Below are positions 30,171-40,488 of a stretch of DNA of 64,000 nucleotides, in pieces; position 1 is the first letter of the stretch; the number at the start of each line of letters is the position of its first letter. Below the pieces are notes generated by a model, which did no database searches, had not been told where the DNA came from, and saw only the letters and a list, made by a program, of their open reading frames with translations. The stretch is from Terasakiispira papahanaumokuakeensis (lineage in GTDB: Bacteria; Pseudomonadota; Gammaproteobacteria; Pseudomonadales; Halomonadaceae). The DNA lies in NCBI RefSeq assembly GCF_001709345.1, contig NZ_MDTQ01000001.1:2455202-2519201 (forward strand), in the 5' to 3' direction. The translations under genes were made by a program, and so were the position numbers.

Positions 30171-31391
30171 TCAAGAAACGTCATGACATCCCGCGCGGTC
30201 ATCACGGTGGTCGGGCAACTTAACACGACGTTCAGCCGCTTGAGAAGCGAAGAAGATCAGCATCCCTAGCAAGGCCAAACCCGCGCCCACCCAACCCGTA
30301 GAAGACCATTCAAACCCCGCTTTAACCGTCAAACCCGCCAACCAAGCACCTAACGCATTCGCCATATTAAAGGCCGCATGATTCAGTGACGCAGCCATGG
30401 TTTGGGCATCTTCGGCCACATCCATCAAACGTGTTTGCATCGCAGGCGCCACCCCGATACAAGTACCGACTAACGCCACAAATAAAAGGCCGCTCCACAA
30501 GGCATTCGCAGCAAAGAAGAAACCACTTTGTACCAGAATGCACCAGCCTAACATCAGAGGAATCGCTTTCAGCAAATTCCAATCAGTCAGTCGCCCACCC
30601 AACAAGTTACCGATAATGGTTCCCACACCAAACACGGCAAGCACGATAGGACCCAGCGATTGAGGCATACCGGCTTGCGCCGTTAAGGTCGGCACCACAT
30701 AACTGAAGACAGCAAAGACACCGCCACATCCCATGCAGGCAATGGCTAACGTCGACAGTACGCGCGGTTTAATTAACGCCGTCATTTCCCGTTTAGGGCT
30801 GGCCTGGTGATCAATCGGCTGGCGCAACACCCAAAAGTGCACCATCACCATGGTCATTAAAGCGATCACGCCGACACCCGCAAATGCCACCTGCCAGCCC
30901 ATTAAATTACCAGCCCAAGTCGCCAAGGGGGCACCCAGCAAGATGGCGACCGATAGGCCGCTCATCACACGGCCAATGGCCCGGCCTCGCTCCTGTACCG
31001 GCACGGCAGCGGCGGCCACCAAAGCGGCAACACCAAAATAAGCCCCATGCGGCAAACCGGCAATAAACCGTAACGCCACAAAAGACCAAAACCCTGGGGC
31101 CATAATGCTGGCAAAGTTGCCGATCGCAAAAAGCAACATCAGCGTGATCAACAACCCCTTACGAGGCACTCGGGCGGCGAGAGCCGAAATAATCGGTGCT
31201 CCCACGACCACCCCAAGAGCATAGCTGCTGATGGCATACCCCACATCGGGGACGTCAATCGCGAAATCATGGGCAACCCGCTCCATCAGCCCCATGATGA
31301 CAAACTCTCCAGTACCGATACCAAACCCGCCCAGCGCAAGCGCTAACTCAGCCCAGCGAGGCGATCGACGCGGCATGCCAGTCGACGACAT
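30171..31391 (-). CDS. MFS transporter, AraJ/sugar-efflux-like
   Basis: A protein of 406 residues with twelve predicted membrane helices. It belongs to the DHA1-type drug and sugar efflux group, shown by GGFGIGTGEFVIMGLMERVA, SSYALGVVVGAP and LPHGAYFGVAALVAA with RGRAIGRVMSGLS after it. The substrate cannot be told from sequence; arabinose/sugar efflux and chloramphenicol export occur in the family. The ATG at 31391 was taken because GGGAG precedes it. It probably works as a proton-driven exporter in the inner membrane and stands alone. Confidence 0.85.
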   Translation of the reverse strand: MSSTGMPRRSPRWAELALALGGFGIGTGEFVIMGLMERVAHDFAIDVPDVGYAISSYALGVVVGAPIISALAARVPRKGLLITLMLLFAIGNFASIMAPGFWSFVALRFIAGLPHGAYFGVAALVAAAAVPVQERGRAIGRVMSGLSVAILLGAPLATWAGNLMGWQVAFAGVGVIALMTMVMVHFWVLRQPIDHQASPKREMTALIKPRVLSTLAIACMGCGGVFAVFSYVVPTLTAQAGMPQSLGPIVLAVFGVGTIIGNLLGGRLTDWNLLKAIPLMLGWCILVQSGFFFAANALWSGLLFVALVGTCIGVAPAMQTRLMDVAEDAQTMAASLNHAAFNMANALGAWLAGLTVKAGFEWSSTGWVGAGLALLGMLIFFASQAAERRVKLPDHRDDRAGCHDVS

Positions 31392-31539
31392 AAAACACTC
31401 CCGAACAAAAACGATCCGCCCAACAGGCGCTACATTCAACGCCTATCGGGCAGATCGCATAATCAGTCACAATAATGACCGAGTAGAATACTCAGATTTT
31501 AGACTTTCGTCTAGTTGAACCCCACCTTCTCGCCACAAT

Positions 31540-31590
31540 CAGTCATTAAGACCACCCAGTCATTAAGACCACCCAGCCGTTAAGACCACC
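31540..31590. repeat. Three-copy 17-bp tandem repeat across a stop codon
   Basis: CAGTCATTAAGACCACC occurs twice exactly and once as CAGCCGTTAAGACCACC. The third copy includes the stop and last codons (WWS) of the leftward gene at 31580-33316, so the other copies look like outward duplications of that 3' end. Confidence 0.85.
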
Positions 31591-33316
31591 AAGTCACCAG
31601 CAACAAAATCAACAACAGTGCACTCAGGATTTTCCAAAAGGCTAAAGGATTGCGCTCCAGCAAAGGCGCATCCGCCGGTGCGGTAAAATCTGGATTGGGC
31701 TTTTTCAAGTCATAAATAAACTCAGAAAGACGCCGATAGCGTAACTCAGGGTTAGGCTGTAGCGCCTTACGCAGTGCGCCATCCATCCAGGCTGGAATCA
31801 TGGGATTATATTGGCAACTAGGTTCGTAATGTAAACGCGTAAAATCCACTTTGCTCTGCATATTTTCCAATTGGCCGGCATAAGGCTTGTGTCCACACAA
31901 GACTTCATAGGCAATCGCGGCAATCGAAAACTGATCACTACGCGGCCCGGGTTCACGGCCCAAACGATATTCCGGTGCCGAATAAGGGGTCAGTCCCGCA
32001 CTTCTGACCAAGGTTAAAGGTGCAGGCAAGTCAGGCAAACTGGGCACAGTCGCGACAGCAAAATCAATGAGCTTTAACATGCCTTGACCATCCACCAGCA
32101 GATTATCTGGCGTCAGTCGTTGATGCAGCACATCACGCCGATGGAGTGCACGCACGGCTTTAACTAACTGCTCAATCAAATCCAACCGCGTTTTTAAATC
32201 CGCTTGCGGATGCTCTGCACACCACTGCTCCAACGGAATGCCATGGACCCGCTCCATTAAGAAATACAAGCAACTCCGGGGACGAGACACATCGACCGCT
32301 TTAGCCACATAAGGGGACTGCACTCGCTCCAGCAGCCACTGTTGCATAATAAAATGGGCGAGGAAATCACGCCGCTGAGATAGCTGAGGCGCTGGGGCTT
32401 TTAACACCATTTCACGCCCGCTGGACATATCTGTGACGGCATAAATACGACTGGTTTGGCTACGCGATAAAACTTCATTAATGCGATAACCATCGACTTC
32501 CTCGCCCTCAGACAGCTCAACCGGCAAAGGCAGTGAGGAGTAAACCTCACCTAGCGTATTATCGGTTTCTGCAGGTAATTGATCGACCCGCACCAACTGA
32601 AAGCAGAAGTTCTGACTCGAATAGCCCCGAGCACTGGCTTTTTCAACCGCTTTTTCCAAAATCATGTCACAGGCTTGGTGTAAATCCTGTGAGTATTGCC
32701 GGATCAACTGAACAAAATCACTGGGCATCAGCGTCCCCTTGACCGACTGAGTGGTCATCAAGAAGATGTCGCCCTGCTTTAGGTTAAATTCCATAAAGTC
32801 GATATCGAGACTAGGGTCCATCCCCAAGGCTCGAGAAGGATAACGATAGCCGCCTAAAAGGGTGGTGTGCTCTCGGTTTAACTGTTCAAACTCAGCACCG
32901 CGCAGACGAAAGACCAGCGTATCCCCCATATGAAAAAGGTGTCCGACTCTTCCCCGCAGCACCAGCCCTGAAAAAGAGCTGATATAGTTGCCTTGCACCA
33001 TCTGACGGCTTTGCGCGTAGAGCCAGCCATTCAAGGCACCCAAGACTCGGTTTGCAGAGGTTTTGACATCCCAATTATCCGGTGTCGCAAAGTAATCGGC
33101 CATAAACCCGCGGACACAGGTTTCACCAGCCTGTTTCGCTTTCACATTGCGCCAAGTCGAATCGGCCATCGCTGCCGCCACCCCTTTGGTCGCCAATAAC
33201 GAATCTTCGGGCATCTGCACCGCCATGGCAGACCGCGCACTACGATGATCCAGTGCTCGATAGGCCTGGCCAATACTGACCGCCAGATGTCCTAGTTGCA
33301 TGGTCATTTCAGTCAC
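31580..33316 (-). CDS. PP2C-like/protein-kinase-like fusion, both domains apparently inactive
   Basis: A protein of 578 residues: PP2C-type phosphatase domain (about 10-245), Ser/Thr-kinase domain (about 275-530) and a C-terminal membrane helix (559-577). The architecture matches the bifunctional kinase/phosphatase often found near nitrate transport genes. In the phosphatase, the first metal motif is absent, DG reads DS at 52-53, TDG reads TQS at 189-191 and DN reads QN at 235-236. In the kinase, the lysine is kept (K306), but HRD reads HQR at 398-400 and DFG reads DFA. I infer a scaffold or sensor protein. The start is a GTG with GAGG before it; ATGs lie three and five codons later. It is divergent from ppa. 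Confidence 0.85.
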   Translation of the reverse strand: MTEMTMQLGHLAVSIGQAYRALDHRSARSAMAVQMPEDSLLATKGVAAAMADSTWRNVKAKQAGETCVRGFMADYFATPDNWDVKTSANRVLGALNGWLYAQSRQMVQGNYISSFSGLVLRGRVGHLFHMGDTLVFRLRGAEFEQLNREHTTLLGGYRYPSRALGMDPSLDIDFMEFNLKQGDIFLMTTQSVKGTLMPSDFVQLIRQYSQDLHQACDMILEKAVEKASARGYSSQNFCFQLVRVDQLPAETDNTLGEVYSSLPLPVELSEGEEVDGYRINEVLSRSQTSRIYAVTDMSSGREMVLKAPAPQLSQRRDFLAHFIMQQWLLERVQSPYVAKAVDVSRPRSCLYFLMERVHGIPLEQWCAEHPQADLKTRLDLIEQLVKAVRALHRRDVLHQRLTPDNLLVDGQGMLKLIDFAVATVPSLPDLPAPLTLVRSAGLTPYSAPEYRLGREPGPRSDQFSIAAIAYEVLCGHKPYAGQLENMQSKVDFTRLHYEPSCQYNPMIPAWMDGALRKALQPNPELRYRRLSEFIYDLKKPNPDFTAPADAPLLERNPLAFWKILSALLLILLLVTWWS

Positions 33317-33600
33317 GCAGGCGCCTCGACTTTGCTGGTCCAGTAAAAGTATTGATCAGAAAAAACATTCGTCCGTCTTTGCAAAGAACACGTCATATCC
33401 CCCTCCTTCAAGCAAAGGATATGCCAGTGATTAAAGCAGGCTGATCATCACGGTTAATTGTCCCACTTTGACAAGCATCCTGCCAGCCGTCTGCGCGGCT
33501 TTGGTTGGATTGGTCAAGCCTTACGATGATCCGTATAATCAGAACGTTTTGTACCGGCAACCGCCGACCTCTCAGTCAACCCAAATCAAGGTTTGCACTC

Positions 33601-34128
33601 ATGAGCTACAACCAAGTACCGGCAGGACGCGCCCTGCCTGATGATCTGAATGTCATTATCGAAATCCCGGCGAACCACGCGCCGATTAAATATGAAATCG
33701 ACAAGGATATGGATGCCTTGGTGGTTGACCGTTTCATGGCCACCCCCATGTTCTACCCCGCTAACTATGGATTCATTCCGCAAACCCTAGGCGACGACGG
33801 CGACCCACTGGATGTCCTGGTCGTCACCCCCTACCCGGTTGAACCCGGTTCAGTCATTCGCTGCCGCCCGGTCGGTGTCCTCAACATGACCGACGAAGCC
33901 GGTGAAGATGCCAAACTGGTTGCCGTTCCCCATAGCAAACTGACGCCAATCTATGACGACATCAAAGACGTGGAAGACCTGCCGCAATTACTGCGCGATC
34001 AGATCACCCACTTCTTCGAGCGCTACAAAGATCTAGAAAAAGGCAAATGGGTCAAAATCGAAAGCTGGGCAAATGCTGAAGCGGCTCGTGAAGCGATCAA
34101 AAAAGCGGAAGCGGCTTACCATCAGTAA
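33601..34128 (+). CDS. ppa: Inorganic pyrophosphatase
   Basis: Family I pyrophosphatase, hydrolysing PPi to phosphate in the cytoplasm. It has 175 residues, the E. coli-type size. The metal-binding signature is DGDPLDVLV, preceded by [12 protein letters not shown] and followed by [13 protein letters not shown]. The start at 33601 agrees with the family; upstream sequence in the same frame has no relatives. A clear terminator follows at 34174-34207. With a PPi-type phosphofructokinase 3.6 kb away, this cell has two users of pyrophosphate. Confidence 0.97.
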   Translation: MSYNQVPAGRALPDDLNVIIEIPANHAPIKYEIDKDMDALVVDRFMATPMFYPANYGFIPQTLGDDGDPLDVLVVTPYPVEPGSVIRCRPVGVLNMTDEAGEDAKLVAVPHSKLTPIYDDIKDVEDLPQLLRDQITHFFERYKDLEKGKWVKIESWANAEAAREAIKKAEAAYHQ

Positions 34129-34173
34129 GATTCCCGCTGCGTAAGCCGGTCATTCCACAGGCTTGCTGCAAAC

Positions 34174-34207
34174 AAAATGGCAAGGGCTTTCGCCCTTGCC
34201 ATTTTTT
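34174..34207 (+). terminator. Rho-independent terminator of ppa
   Basis: Stem AAAATGGCAAGGGC / GCCCTTGCCATTTT with loop TTTC and a closing T-run. The symmetric A/T ends let it also stop the convergent chemoreceptor transcript. Confidence 0.93.
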
Positions 34208-34222
34208 ATTGATGCCCTTTGA

Positions 34223-35851
34223 TCAAGCCTTGTGATCATGGCTGCGCCCTTTGGTCGCATCAAAACGCTCAATCATCCCCTCAAGCTCTTGTGACATTTG
34301 CTCGAGCGACTGCGCTGACGATAAACCTTGCGCTCCCGTACTCATCAGCGCCTCAGCAGCTTCATGCACATCATGAATATACTGAGACATCTGCGTCACT
34401 TCTTCTTGCTGTTGCGTCACTGCCGTTGAAATAGACCGATTCATTTCATCCAGCGTTTCATTCGATGCCGCCATGGTCTCCACTTGTTCACTGAGCTGAG
34501 ACATTTGCTCAATCCCAGTGCGCAGTTGCTGCTGTGTCTGATTCATACGATGGGTCAGTTGGGCCGCCACTTGCTGAAAACCCGATACCCGCTGCTCAAT
34601 TCCCGCAGCAGATTCATGTGAGCGCTGGGCCAATTGCCTCACTTCATCGGCAACAACTGCAAACCCACGACCATGTTCACCCGCACGTGCGGCCTCAATC
34701 GCAGCATTCAAGGCCAGCAAGTTGGTCTGATCCGAAAGGCCCGTAATCAGTTCAACCATATGGTGGATGGTCTCGACGTGACCATCCAATGTTTGGGTCA
34801 ACTCATCCACTTCGTCCAGCTGCACCGCACTATCGGTAAAGGCTTGCTGGGTTTCACTCAGCACTTGCAAACTATTGCGTTGAATGTGGCGTGTCTGCTG
34901 CGACATTTCCGCGGCCTGAGCACACCGTTCATCCATTTCCAAAAAAGTCCCCTGTAACGTGCCCATCGCCTGAGAGACTTGCTGCGTCTGCTGCTGTTGA
35001 TGCTCCAACGCTTGTTGCACCTTGCCCAGATCACGCACGAGATCGGCGGCATGATCTTCAACCCGCCAAGCCGCATCCCCCACGCGGTCAATAATGGTCG
35101 CCTGTTGTAAACGTGCAAATTTAAGCGCTAACGCCAAGCTGCCCACGTCATCATCTCGTCCGGTATACAAACGCTGCAGCAAGGGATCATGGAAGTAGGC
35201 CTGGGATTGCTCCACGACATGTTGCAAAGGCAATGCCATTCGATAGGTCAAAGCCCACAAAAAAACAATGGTCGCCGGCAATAACACCGCAATATCCAGC
35301 CAACCAGGATCAACTCGCCAAGCCCAACCGGCCAATAGCGCTAAGACGGGCACCAGCAGCCCAATAAATAAGCGCGGCGCTAGAGACAAACGCCGCCACC
35401 AGCGCGGGCGATAACGCCAGTGACGCACATCCTGCTGCGCATGAAGCTGAGCATAAAGGACTTCGGCCTGAGCTTGATCTTGTGGCTCAACCGCATGACG
35501 CACAGACTGATAGCCGACCAGCTCACCTGACTCAATAATGGGCGAGATATGGGCATTCACCCAATAGTGGTCGCCGTTGGCACAGCGATTTTTGACCACC
35601 CCAATCCAGGTTTGACCTGCTTGCAATGTTCGCCAAAGGTGGGCAAATACCACACGCGGCATATCCGGATGACGGATCACGTTATGAGGCTGGCCAATCA
35701 GCTGGGCACGGTCATAGCCACTGATTTCACAGAAATAATCATTACAAGAAGTGATTTTACCGCGAACATCAGTATTAGAAATAATACAGCGCTGAGGGTC
35801 GACTTCGATATTACGCTGTGTTGTATGCTGCTGGTGATTAGGTGAGGCCAT
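34223..35851 (-). CDS. PAS-containing methyl-accepting chemoreceptor (Aer-like)
   Basis: A protein of 542 residues. A cytoplasmic N-terminal PAS domain (about 15-120) has [20 protein letters not shown], the Aer-type FAD or haem-binding form. A hydrophobic pair (about 165-210) anchors it in the inner membrane. The long coiled-coil signalling domain has the conserved hairpin [20 protein letters not shown], followed by [12 protein letters not shown]. There is no periplasmic sensor, so it should sense redox or energy state from inside, as Aer does. No CheR/CheB-binding pentapeptide is seen at the end. The gene stands alone and is convergent with ppa. Confidence 0.9.
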   Translation of the reverse strand: MASPNHQQHTTQRNIEVDPQRCIISNTDVRGKITSCNDYFCEISGYDRAQLIGQPHNVIRHPDMPRVVFAHLWRTLQAGQTWIGVVKNRCANGDHYWVNAHISPIIESGELVGYQSVRHAVEPQDQAQAEVLYAQLHAQQDVRHWRYRPRWWRRLSLAPRLFIGLLVPVLALLAGWAWRVDPGWLDIAVLLPATIVFLWALTYRMALPLQHVVEQSQAYFHDPLLQRLYTGRDDDVGSLALALKFARLQQATIIDRVGDAAWRVEDHAADLVRDLGKVQQALEHQQQQTQQVSQAMGTLQGTFLEMDERCAQAAEMSQQTRHIQRNSLQVLSETQQAFTDSAVQLDEVDELTQTLDGHVETIHHMVELITGLSDQTNLLALNAAIEAARAGEHGRGFAVVADEVRQLAQRSHESAAGIEQRVSGFQQVAAQLTHRMNQTQQQLRTGIEQMSQLSEQVETMAASNETLDEMNRSISTAVTQQQEEVTQMSQYIHDVHEAAEALMSTGAQGLSSAQSLEQMSQELEGMIERFDATKGRSHDHKA

Positions 35852-36240
35852 TGGAATAAAACTCTATTTTATATTTTATATTGCGCACCACAAAAACGCG
35901 CGAACACCACCAGGCCCAACCAGGCCATTTGCATGGTGAATCGTGTCAACACGCCAGTGACATATTGCCATCAACAAATCATAAACATGGCCATTATATT
36001 AATGGAATCAATACGTGGACCATTGTCACAATAAGTACAAAAGCATCACCATTGCGTAAATTAAGACGCAAATTGCGTAATATCTTAAAAAGCACCAACG
36101 AATATACTGAACAGATTGTTAACACGGCAGTACCAAAAATAGGCGCTTTGAGACAGTGTCTGTGGGCAAGCGCCGAGACTCATAAAACATAAAGATCTCG
36201 TAAGACATGAGAATCGGCGTTTTCAGAAGTGAAAGAAGGG
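35852..36240. other. AT-rich spacer between chemoreceptor and DUF2333 gene
   Basis: An open frame of 103 codons (35881-36192) lies on the plus strand but is rich in His, Thr and Asn, has no ribosome-binding site and no recognisable relatives, so I do not call it. No strong terminator is seen for the DUF2333 gene. Confidence 0.4.
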
Positions 36241-37299
36241 TTATCCGCGATTGAGCAGCTCTTGTAGATCGATCAGGGCAGCATTGGCACGAGCCAAATA
36301 AGACGCCATAACTAAAGAATGATTGGCAAAAATGCCAAAGCCACTGCCATTGAGAATGATGGGGCTGCCCAGCGGCTGCTGTGTAGATTCCAATTCACGG
36401 ATAATTTGCCGCAAGCTGACTCGTGCATTTTTATCATCCAGCACGCTACCAAAATCCTGCTCAACGGCCTTCAGTAGGTGGATCAAGGCCCATGCAGTCC
36501 CTCTCGCTTCGTAAAAAACATCATCGATCTGGGACCAACTGGTCTTGACCATCACTTCATCGGGTTCTTTTTTACTCGAAGTCGCGCTACGGTCATTCGC
36601 CAATGCAATATTGATACGTGATTGACCAACACTGGCCGCAAGACGCTGAGATAAGCTACCCAAACGGGTACCGACATCCGCTAGCCAGCGCTCAAGATTG
36701 TCTGCGCGCGCATAAAAACGCGCATTTTGCGGATCATCATCCTGCAAGCGAGTCAAATAATCACGTAGATCCTTACGTGCTTTGCTGTACTCCTGCTCAG
36801 CGGAAGGGAACATCCAGGCACTGGCATTCACAAACAATAGCGATTCGGCATCGGATAACGCCTTATCTTCCGCTGACTGAGTCTGAGAGCGACTGATATC
36901 TCGACGCATGGCTCGCGCCATATCACGCGTTTGTACTAATACGCCGTACTCCCAGGCGGGCATGTTGTCCAACCAAAGCCCAGGGGGAAACATGTCATTA
37001 CGCAGATAGCCGCCCGGCTTATCCAGTAATGAATCAATCAGATGAACTAATGTCGCGGTGGTGGTCACCCCTTGACGCAATTGCCCCTCTGGCCCAATGC
37101 CCACTTCTTTTCGAGCTTGAGTCTTCACATCAAATAAATCGGGCGTACTGCTCCACCACATCCCCACCCCTAAGGCACCGATGAGGTAAGCACCTACAAC
37201 CAACAGCACGACTCGGCTGATCCAACCCATCCGACTCAGAGCATGTCGGCCCTTAGACCAAAGCTTGCGCATCGTAACGATCTCCATGACATAACGCAT
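36241..37299 (-). CDS. DUF2333 family membrane-anchored protein
   Basis: A protein of 352 residues with one N-terminal membrane helix (about 25-48); the rest probably faces the periplasm. Segments GVTTTATLVHLIDSLLDKPGG, NDMFPPGLWLDNMPAWEYG and FGIFANHSLVMASYLARANA are typical of DUF2333, a gammaproteobacterial family of unknown function. AGAGGTGAT before the ATG at 37299 supports the longest start; methionines five and ten residues in are alternatives. It shows no enzyme motif. It stands alone between the chemoreceptor and the divergent dsbD. Confidence 0.87.
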   Translation of the reverse strand: MRYVMEIVTMRKLWSKGRHALSRMGWISRVVLLVVGAYLIGALGVGMWWSSTPDLFDVKTQARKEVGIGPEGQLRQGVTTTATLVHLIDSLLDKPGGYLRNDMFPPGLWLDNMPAWEYGVLVQTRDMARAMRRDISRSQTQSAEDKALSDAESLLFVNASAWMFPSAEQEYSKARKDLRDYLTRLQDDDPQNARFYARADNLERWLADVGTRLGSLSQRLAASVGQSRINIALANDRSATSSKKEPDEVMVKTSWSQIDDVFYEARGTAWALIHLLKAVEQDFGSVLDDKNARVSLRQIIRELESTQQPLGSPIILNGSGFGIFANHSLVMASYLARANAALIDLQELLNRG

Positions 37300-37730
37300 A
37301 TCACCTCTTGGCCTGAAAGCTTACCATGCCCCCTTGGATTGTTCGCCAATGATATAGGTGATCACGTTTCACAATCGGTGAGGCTTAGACTCGTGGCCGC
37401 TGTATCACACAGCACGACGATACCCGCTGAAAAATTTCCAATAAACTGAAATGCGTTCACTGACTCATGAACCATTGAAGCTATTCATAAACCCATAAAC
37501 ATCAGTATACAGATTTCAAAGTCTATAAGCTTAAGCAGGAAGACAGTGGATCACAAAGGCTAATCTATAGAGTTTCCATCGAGACCCATATAATTCAATA
37601 CCGGAAAAGGCCATGCTGAAAAGCATGAACGAGTTGCCCCCTTTTCGGTCAAAAGCGCCATTGCGATCGTAGTCTTTCATCATCAATGATGTTCACCAGT
37701 TACAATAGCAGCATGCACCAGGGCAACGGA
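37300..37730. other. Divergent spacer DUF2333 gene / dsbD
   Basis: It must contain promoters of both genes, but I see no strong -10/-35 pair, operator or repeat. In-frame ATGs at 37689 and 37713 could add up to 14 residues to DsbD but have no ribosome-binding site. Confidence 0.4.
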
Positions 37731-39761
37731 ATGGATAAAACGGTCACTCAGGTTCTCACTCCGCATTACGATGCACTCCCCTCACTCAAGCACCACAAAT
37801 GGATGGCGTTGCTGATGCTGTGGGCCATCACGCTGCTGCTTGCGGCAAGCGCTCACGCCAGCTTGTTTGATCAAGACAGTGGACAAACGTTCCGCTCCTG
37901 GCTCAGTAATGATGACAGTGAGTTCCTTTCGGTCGATGAGGCCTTTAAGCCTGAGCTCAACGTTTACGACAAACAATTAAGCATTGACTGGCACATTGCC
38001 GATGGCTATTACCTCTACCGTCCTCAAATTGAAGTCAAGATTGCCCCCGATCAAGGGCTCAGTGCAGGGCACTTAACGCTGCCACCGGGCCAAGAGAAAC
38101 AAGATCAATACCTCGGGCTCACTCGGGTTTTCACCCAACAAGTATCGGCGCAATTGCCCTTGAACGGCTCACCCACCCAGGATCAACTGGCCGTCACTTT
38201 ACGCTATCAAGGCTGTGCCGAAGCAGGGCTTTGTTACCCACCACGAACACGCACATTCAATGTTGATCTATCAGGATATGGTCAACCGGCACCAGAACGA
38301 TCTTCACCGGAACCAGCGTCACCGACAGTGCCAGCACCCGCCACAAAGTCAGAGAGTCCTTTATCAATAGCGAACACCGAAGGCTCGACCTCCTCGACGT
38401 TACAATCCCCCTCACCGGGTTTTGTCCCCAGCGAGGATGGCCGCTTGCAAAATGCACTGGCCGAGTTGCCGATGTGGGCCACCCTGGGCTTATTTTTCCT
38501 AGCCGGATTAGGGTTAACCTTCACCCCTTGTGTTTTGCCGATGTTACCCATCATCAGTGCGATCACCTTAGGCCAGCAGCGTCATAAAGGGCGAGCGGGT
38601 CTGCTATCACTGAGTTATGTCTTGGGCATGGCCCTGACCTATGCAGCGCTGGGCGCCTTGGTCGGGCTATTCGGCGCCCAACTTAACCTTCAAGCGGCAC
38701 TACAATCCCCTTATTGGCTCATTCCTTTCAGTCTATTGTTTGTCGTGCTGGCACTGTCCATGTTCGGTTTATTTGAGCTGAAAATGCCACAAGCCTGGCA
38801 AGACAGCATTGGGCAGGCTCAGTCGCAGTTAAAAGGCGGACAATTGCTGAACGTATTACTGCTCGGTGCGATGTCAACACTCGTCGTCTCCCCTTGCCTA
38901 TCAGCGCCGCTGGCAGGGGCGATGGCTTTTATCGCCAGCACCGGTGAAGTCGCCCGTGGGGCACTGGCGCTCTGGGTGATGGGGCTGGGAATGGGTATTC
39001 CGCTGATTTTGGTGGGCATCTTTGGCAATCAATGGCTCCCGCGGTCAGGCGCCTGGATGAGCCAAGTGAAACATCTCTTTGGCCTTTTGTTACTGGGGCT
39101 GGCGGTCTGGTTGTTAAGCCGCTTATACCCTGGCCCGATCACCCTGGCACTTTGGGGCTCTTTGGCAATTCTAAGCGCCTTGTTCTTGGGAACACTCCAG
39201 CGGCATGAACACCCCCATAATGGGCAACGCTTTGCCCAAGCGCTGGGGCTCATACTGCTCATTTATGGCATTGCGCTTTGGTGGGGAGCACTCTCCGGCC
39301 ACAAAAACCCATTACGTCCGTTAATGGAGCCCCCCGCAATATCATCGTCGATAACACCCGATGCGACAGCCCCCGAAGCGCGTTCATCTCAGCAGGCACG
39401 GTGGCGCCAAACCGATCACATTGCCACGCTTAAAAGTTGGATCGAAAAGGCAGAAAAACCTGTCATGATTGACCTTTACGCCGATTGGTGTATCGCTTGC
39501 CAAGTGATGGAGCATGAGGTGTTTCCTGATCCTAAGGTTGTTCAAGCCTTATCAAACTTCACACCAATACGCTTGGATATTACGAAAAATAACGCCGCCC
39601 AACAGCAGTGGCTCGCTCAACAACAGCTCTTTGGCCCCCCGTCACTGCTCTTTTTTGTCCAAGGGCAAGAGCAACGTCCGTGGCGCATCATGGGCGAAGT
39701 TGGGGTCGCAGAGCTGGCTGGGCACTTGAATGCGATCAAGGCGACGCCATCAGCTCAATGA
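37731..39761 (+). CDS. dsbD: Thiol:disulfide interchange protein DsbD
   Basis: Carries electrons from cytoplasmic thioredoxin to periplasmic DsbC and other reductases. It has 676 residues and three domains. A signal peptide (ending near SAHAS) leads to the periplasmic alpha domain with cysteines in GCAEAGLCYPP. Eight membrane helices form the beta domain with cysteines in FTPCVLPMLP and VSPCLSAPL. The periplasmic gamma thioredoxin domain has YADWCIACQVME. A low-complexity linker of Ser, Pro and Thr (about 195-240) joins the first two. All six catalytic cysteines are present. The start at 37731 has AGGG before it. Confidence 0.95.
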   Translation: MDKTVTQVLTPHYDALPSLKHHKWMALLMLWAITLLLAASAHASLFDQDSGQTFRSWLSNDDSEFLSVDEAFKPELNVYDKQLSIDWHIADGYYLYRPQIEVKIAPDQGLSAGHLTLPPGQEKQDQYLGLTRVFTQQVSAQLPLNGSPTQDQLAVTLRYQGCAEAGLCYPPRTRTFNVDLSGYGQPAPERSSPEPASPTVPAPATKSESPLSIANTEGSTSSTLQSPSPGFVPSEDGRLQNALAELPMWATLGLFFLAGLGLTFTPCVLPMLPIISAITLGQQRHKGRAGLLSLSYVLGMALTYAALGALVGLFGAQLNLQAALQSPYWLIPFSLLFVVLALSMFGLFELKMPQAWQDSIGQAQSQLKGGQLLNVLLLGAMSTLVVSPCLSAPLAGAMAFIASTGEVARGALALWVMGLGMGIPLILVGIFGNQWLPRSGAWMSQVKHLFGLLLLGLAVWLLSRLYPGPITLALWGSLAILSALFLGTLQRHEHPHNGQRFAQALGLILLIYGIALWWGALSGHKNPLRPLMEPPAISSSITPDATAPEARSSQQARWRQTDHIATLKSWIEKAEKPVMIDLYADWCIACQVMEHEVFPDPKVVQALSNFTPIRLDITKNNAAQQQWLAQQQLFGPPSLLFFVQGQEQRPWRIMGEVGVAELAGHLNAIKATPSAQ

Positions 39762-39986
39762 CTCAGTCGGTCATTGTTGATCAGCGCAAGAACATAAACG
39801 GGCGTTTAATTTCTGCGAAATAAAGCGAAACATCGCTGAACTGGACAATAACATTGAACTTCGGCAAACTTCCGCCCTAGTTTGCTAAGGGCAATTTGCC
39901 CTATAACGGGTCAGCCACTCGGCAGAGGCGGCCCAATGACGCTAACGCCCACTCAACTATTACGCTAACGGTAGGATCATTCTATT

Positions 39987-40427
39987 ATGGCTCAAGTTTT
40001 GGTGCTCCATGGCCCCAACCTCAACCTTCTCGGTCGCCGTGAGCCCCAAATCTATGGCCATACGACTCTGGCAGATATTAACCAGCAGCTACAGCAACTG
40101 GCTGAACAAAAAGGCCATAGATTGGAAGCCTTTCAAAGCAATGCTGAAGCCGACTTGGTTAATCGCATCCACCAAGCGTGGGATGACGGGGTGGATATCA
40201 TTCTGTTCAACCCGGCAGCGTTCACACATACCAGTGTTGCCTTGAGGGATGCCCTCCTGGGCGTTGCGATTCCCTTTATTGAAGTTCATCTGTCGAATGT
40301 GCATGCCCGTGAAGCATTCCGGCATCACTCTTATTTTTCCGATATTGCGATTGGCGTTATCTGCGGATTGGGCGCTCAGGGCTATGAACTGGCTCTGCAG
40401 GCGGCACTAACCCGGTTATCGTCATAG
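39987..40427 (+). CDS. aroQ: 3-dehydroquinate dehydratase, type II
   Basis: Third step of the shikimate pathway. It has 146 residues. It begins with [21 protein letters not shown], where the arginine and tyrosine belong to the active site, followed by [32 protein letters not shown] and [17 protein letters not shown]. The order aroQ-accB-accC-prmA is common in gammaproteobacteria. Confidence 0.97.
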   Translation: MAQVLVLHGPNLNLLGRREPQIYGHTTLADINQQLQQLAEQKGHRLEAFQSNAEADLVNRIHQAWDDGVDIILFNPAAFTHTSVALRDALLGVAIPFIEVHLSNVHAREAFRHHSYFSDIAIGVICGLGAQGYELALQAALTRLSS

Positions 40428-40488
40428 CCATATCTCAAGGCATAAGCCAACCCCTATCCACAGAACCAGACCCAATAGAGACATCATC

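Noticed and set aside
35881-36192. Plus-strand frame of 103 codons
   Set aside because: Rich in His, Thr and Asn, with no ribosome-binding site or recognised domain; more likely non-coding spacer.
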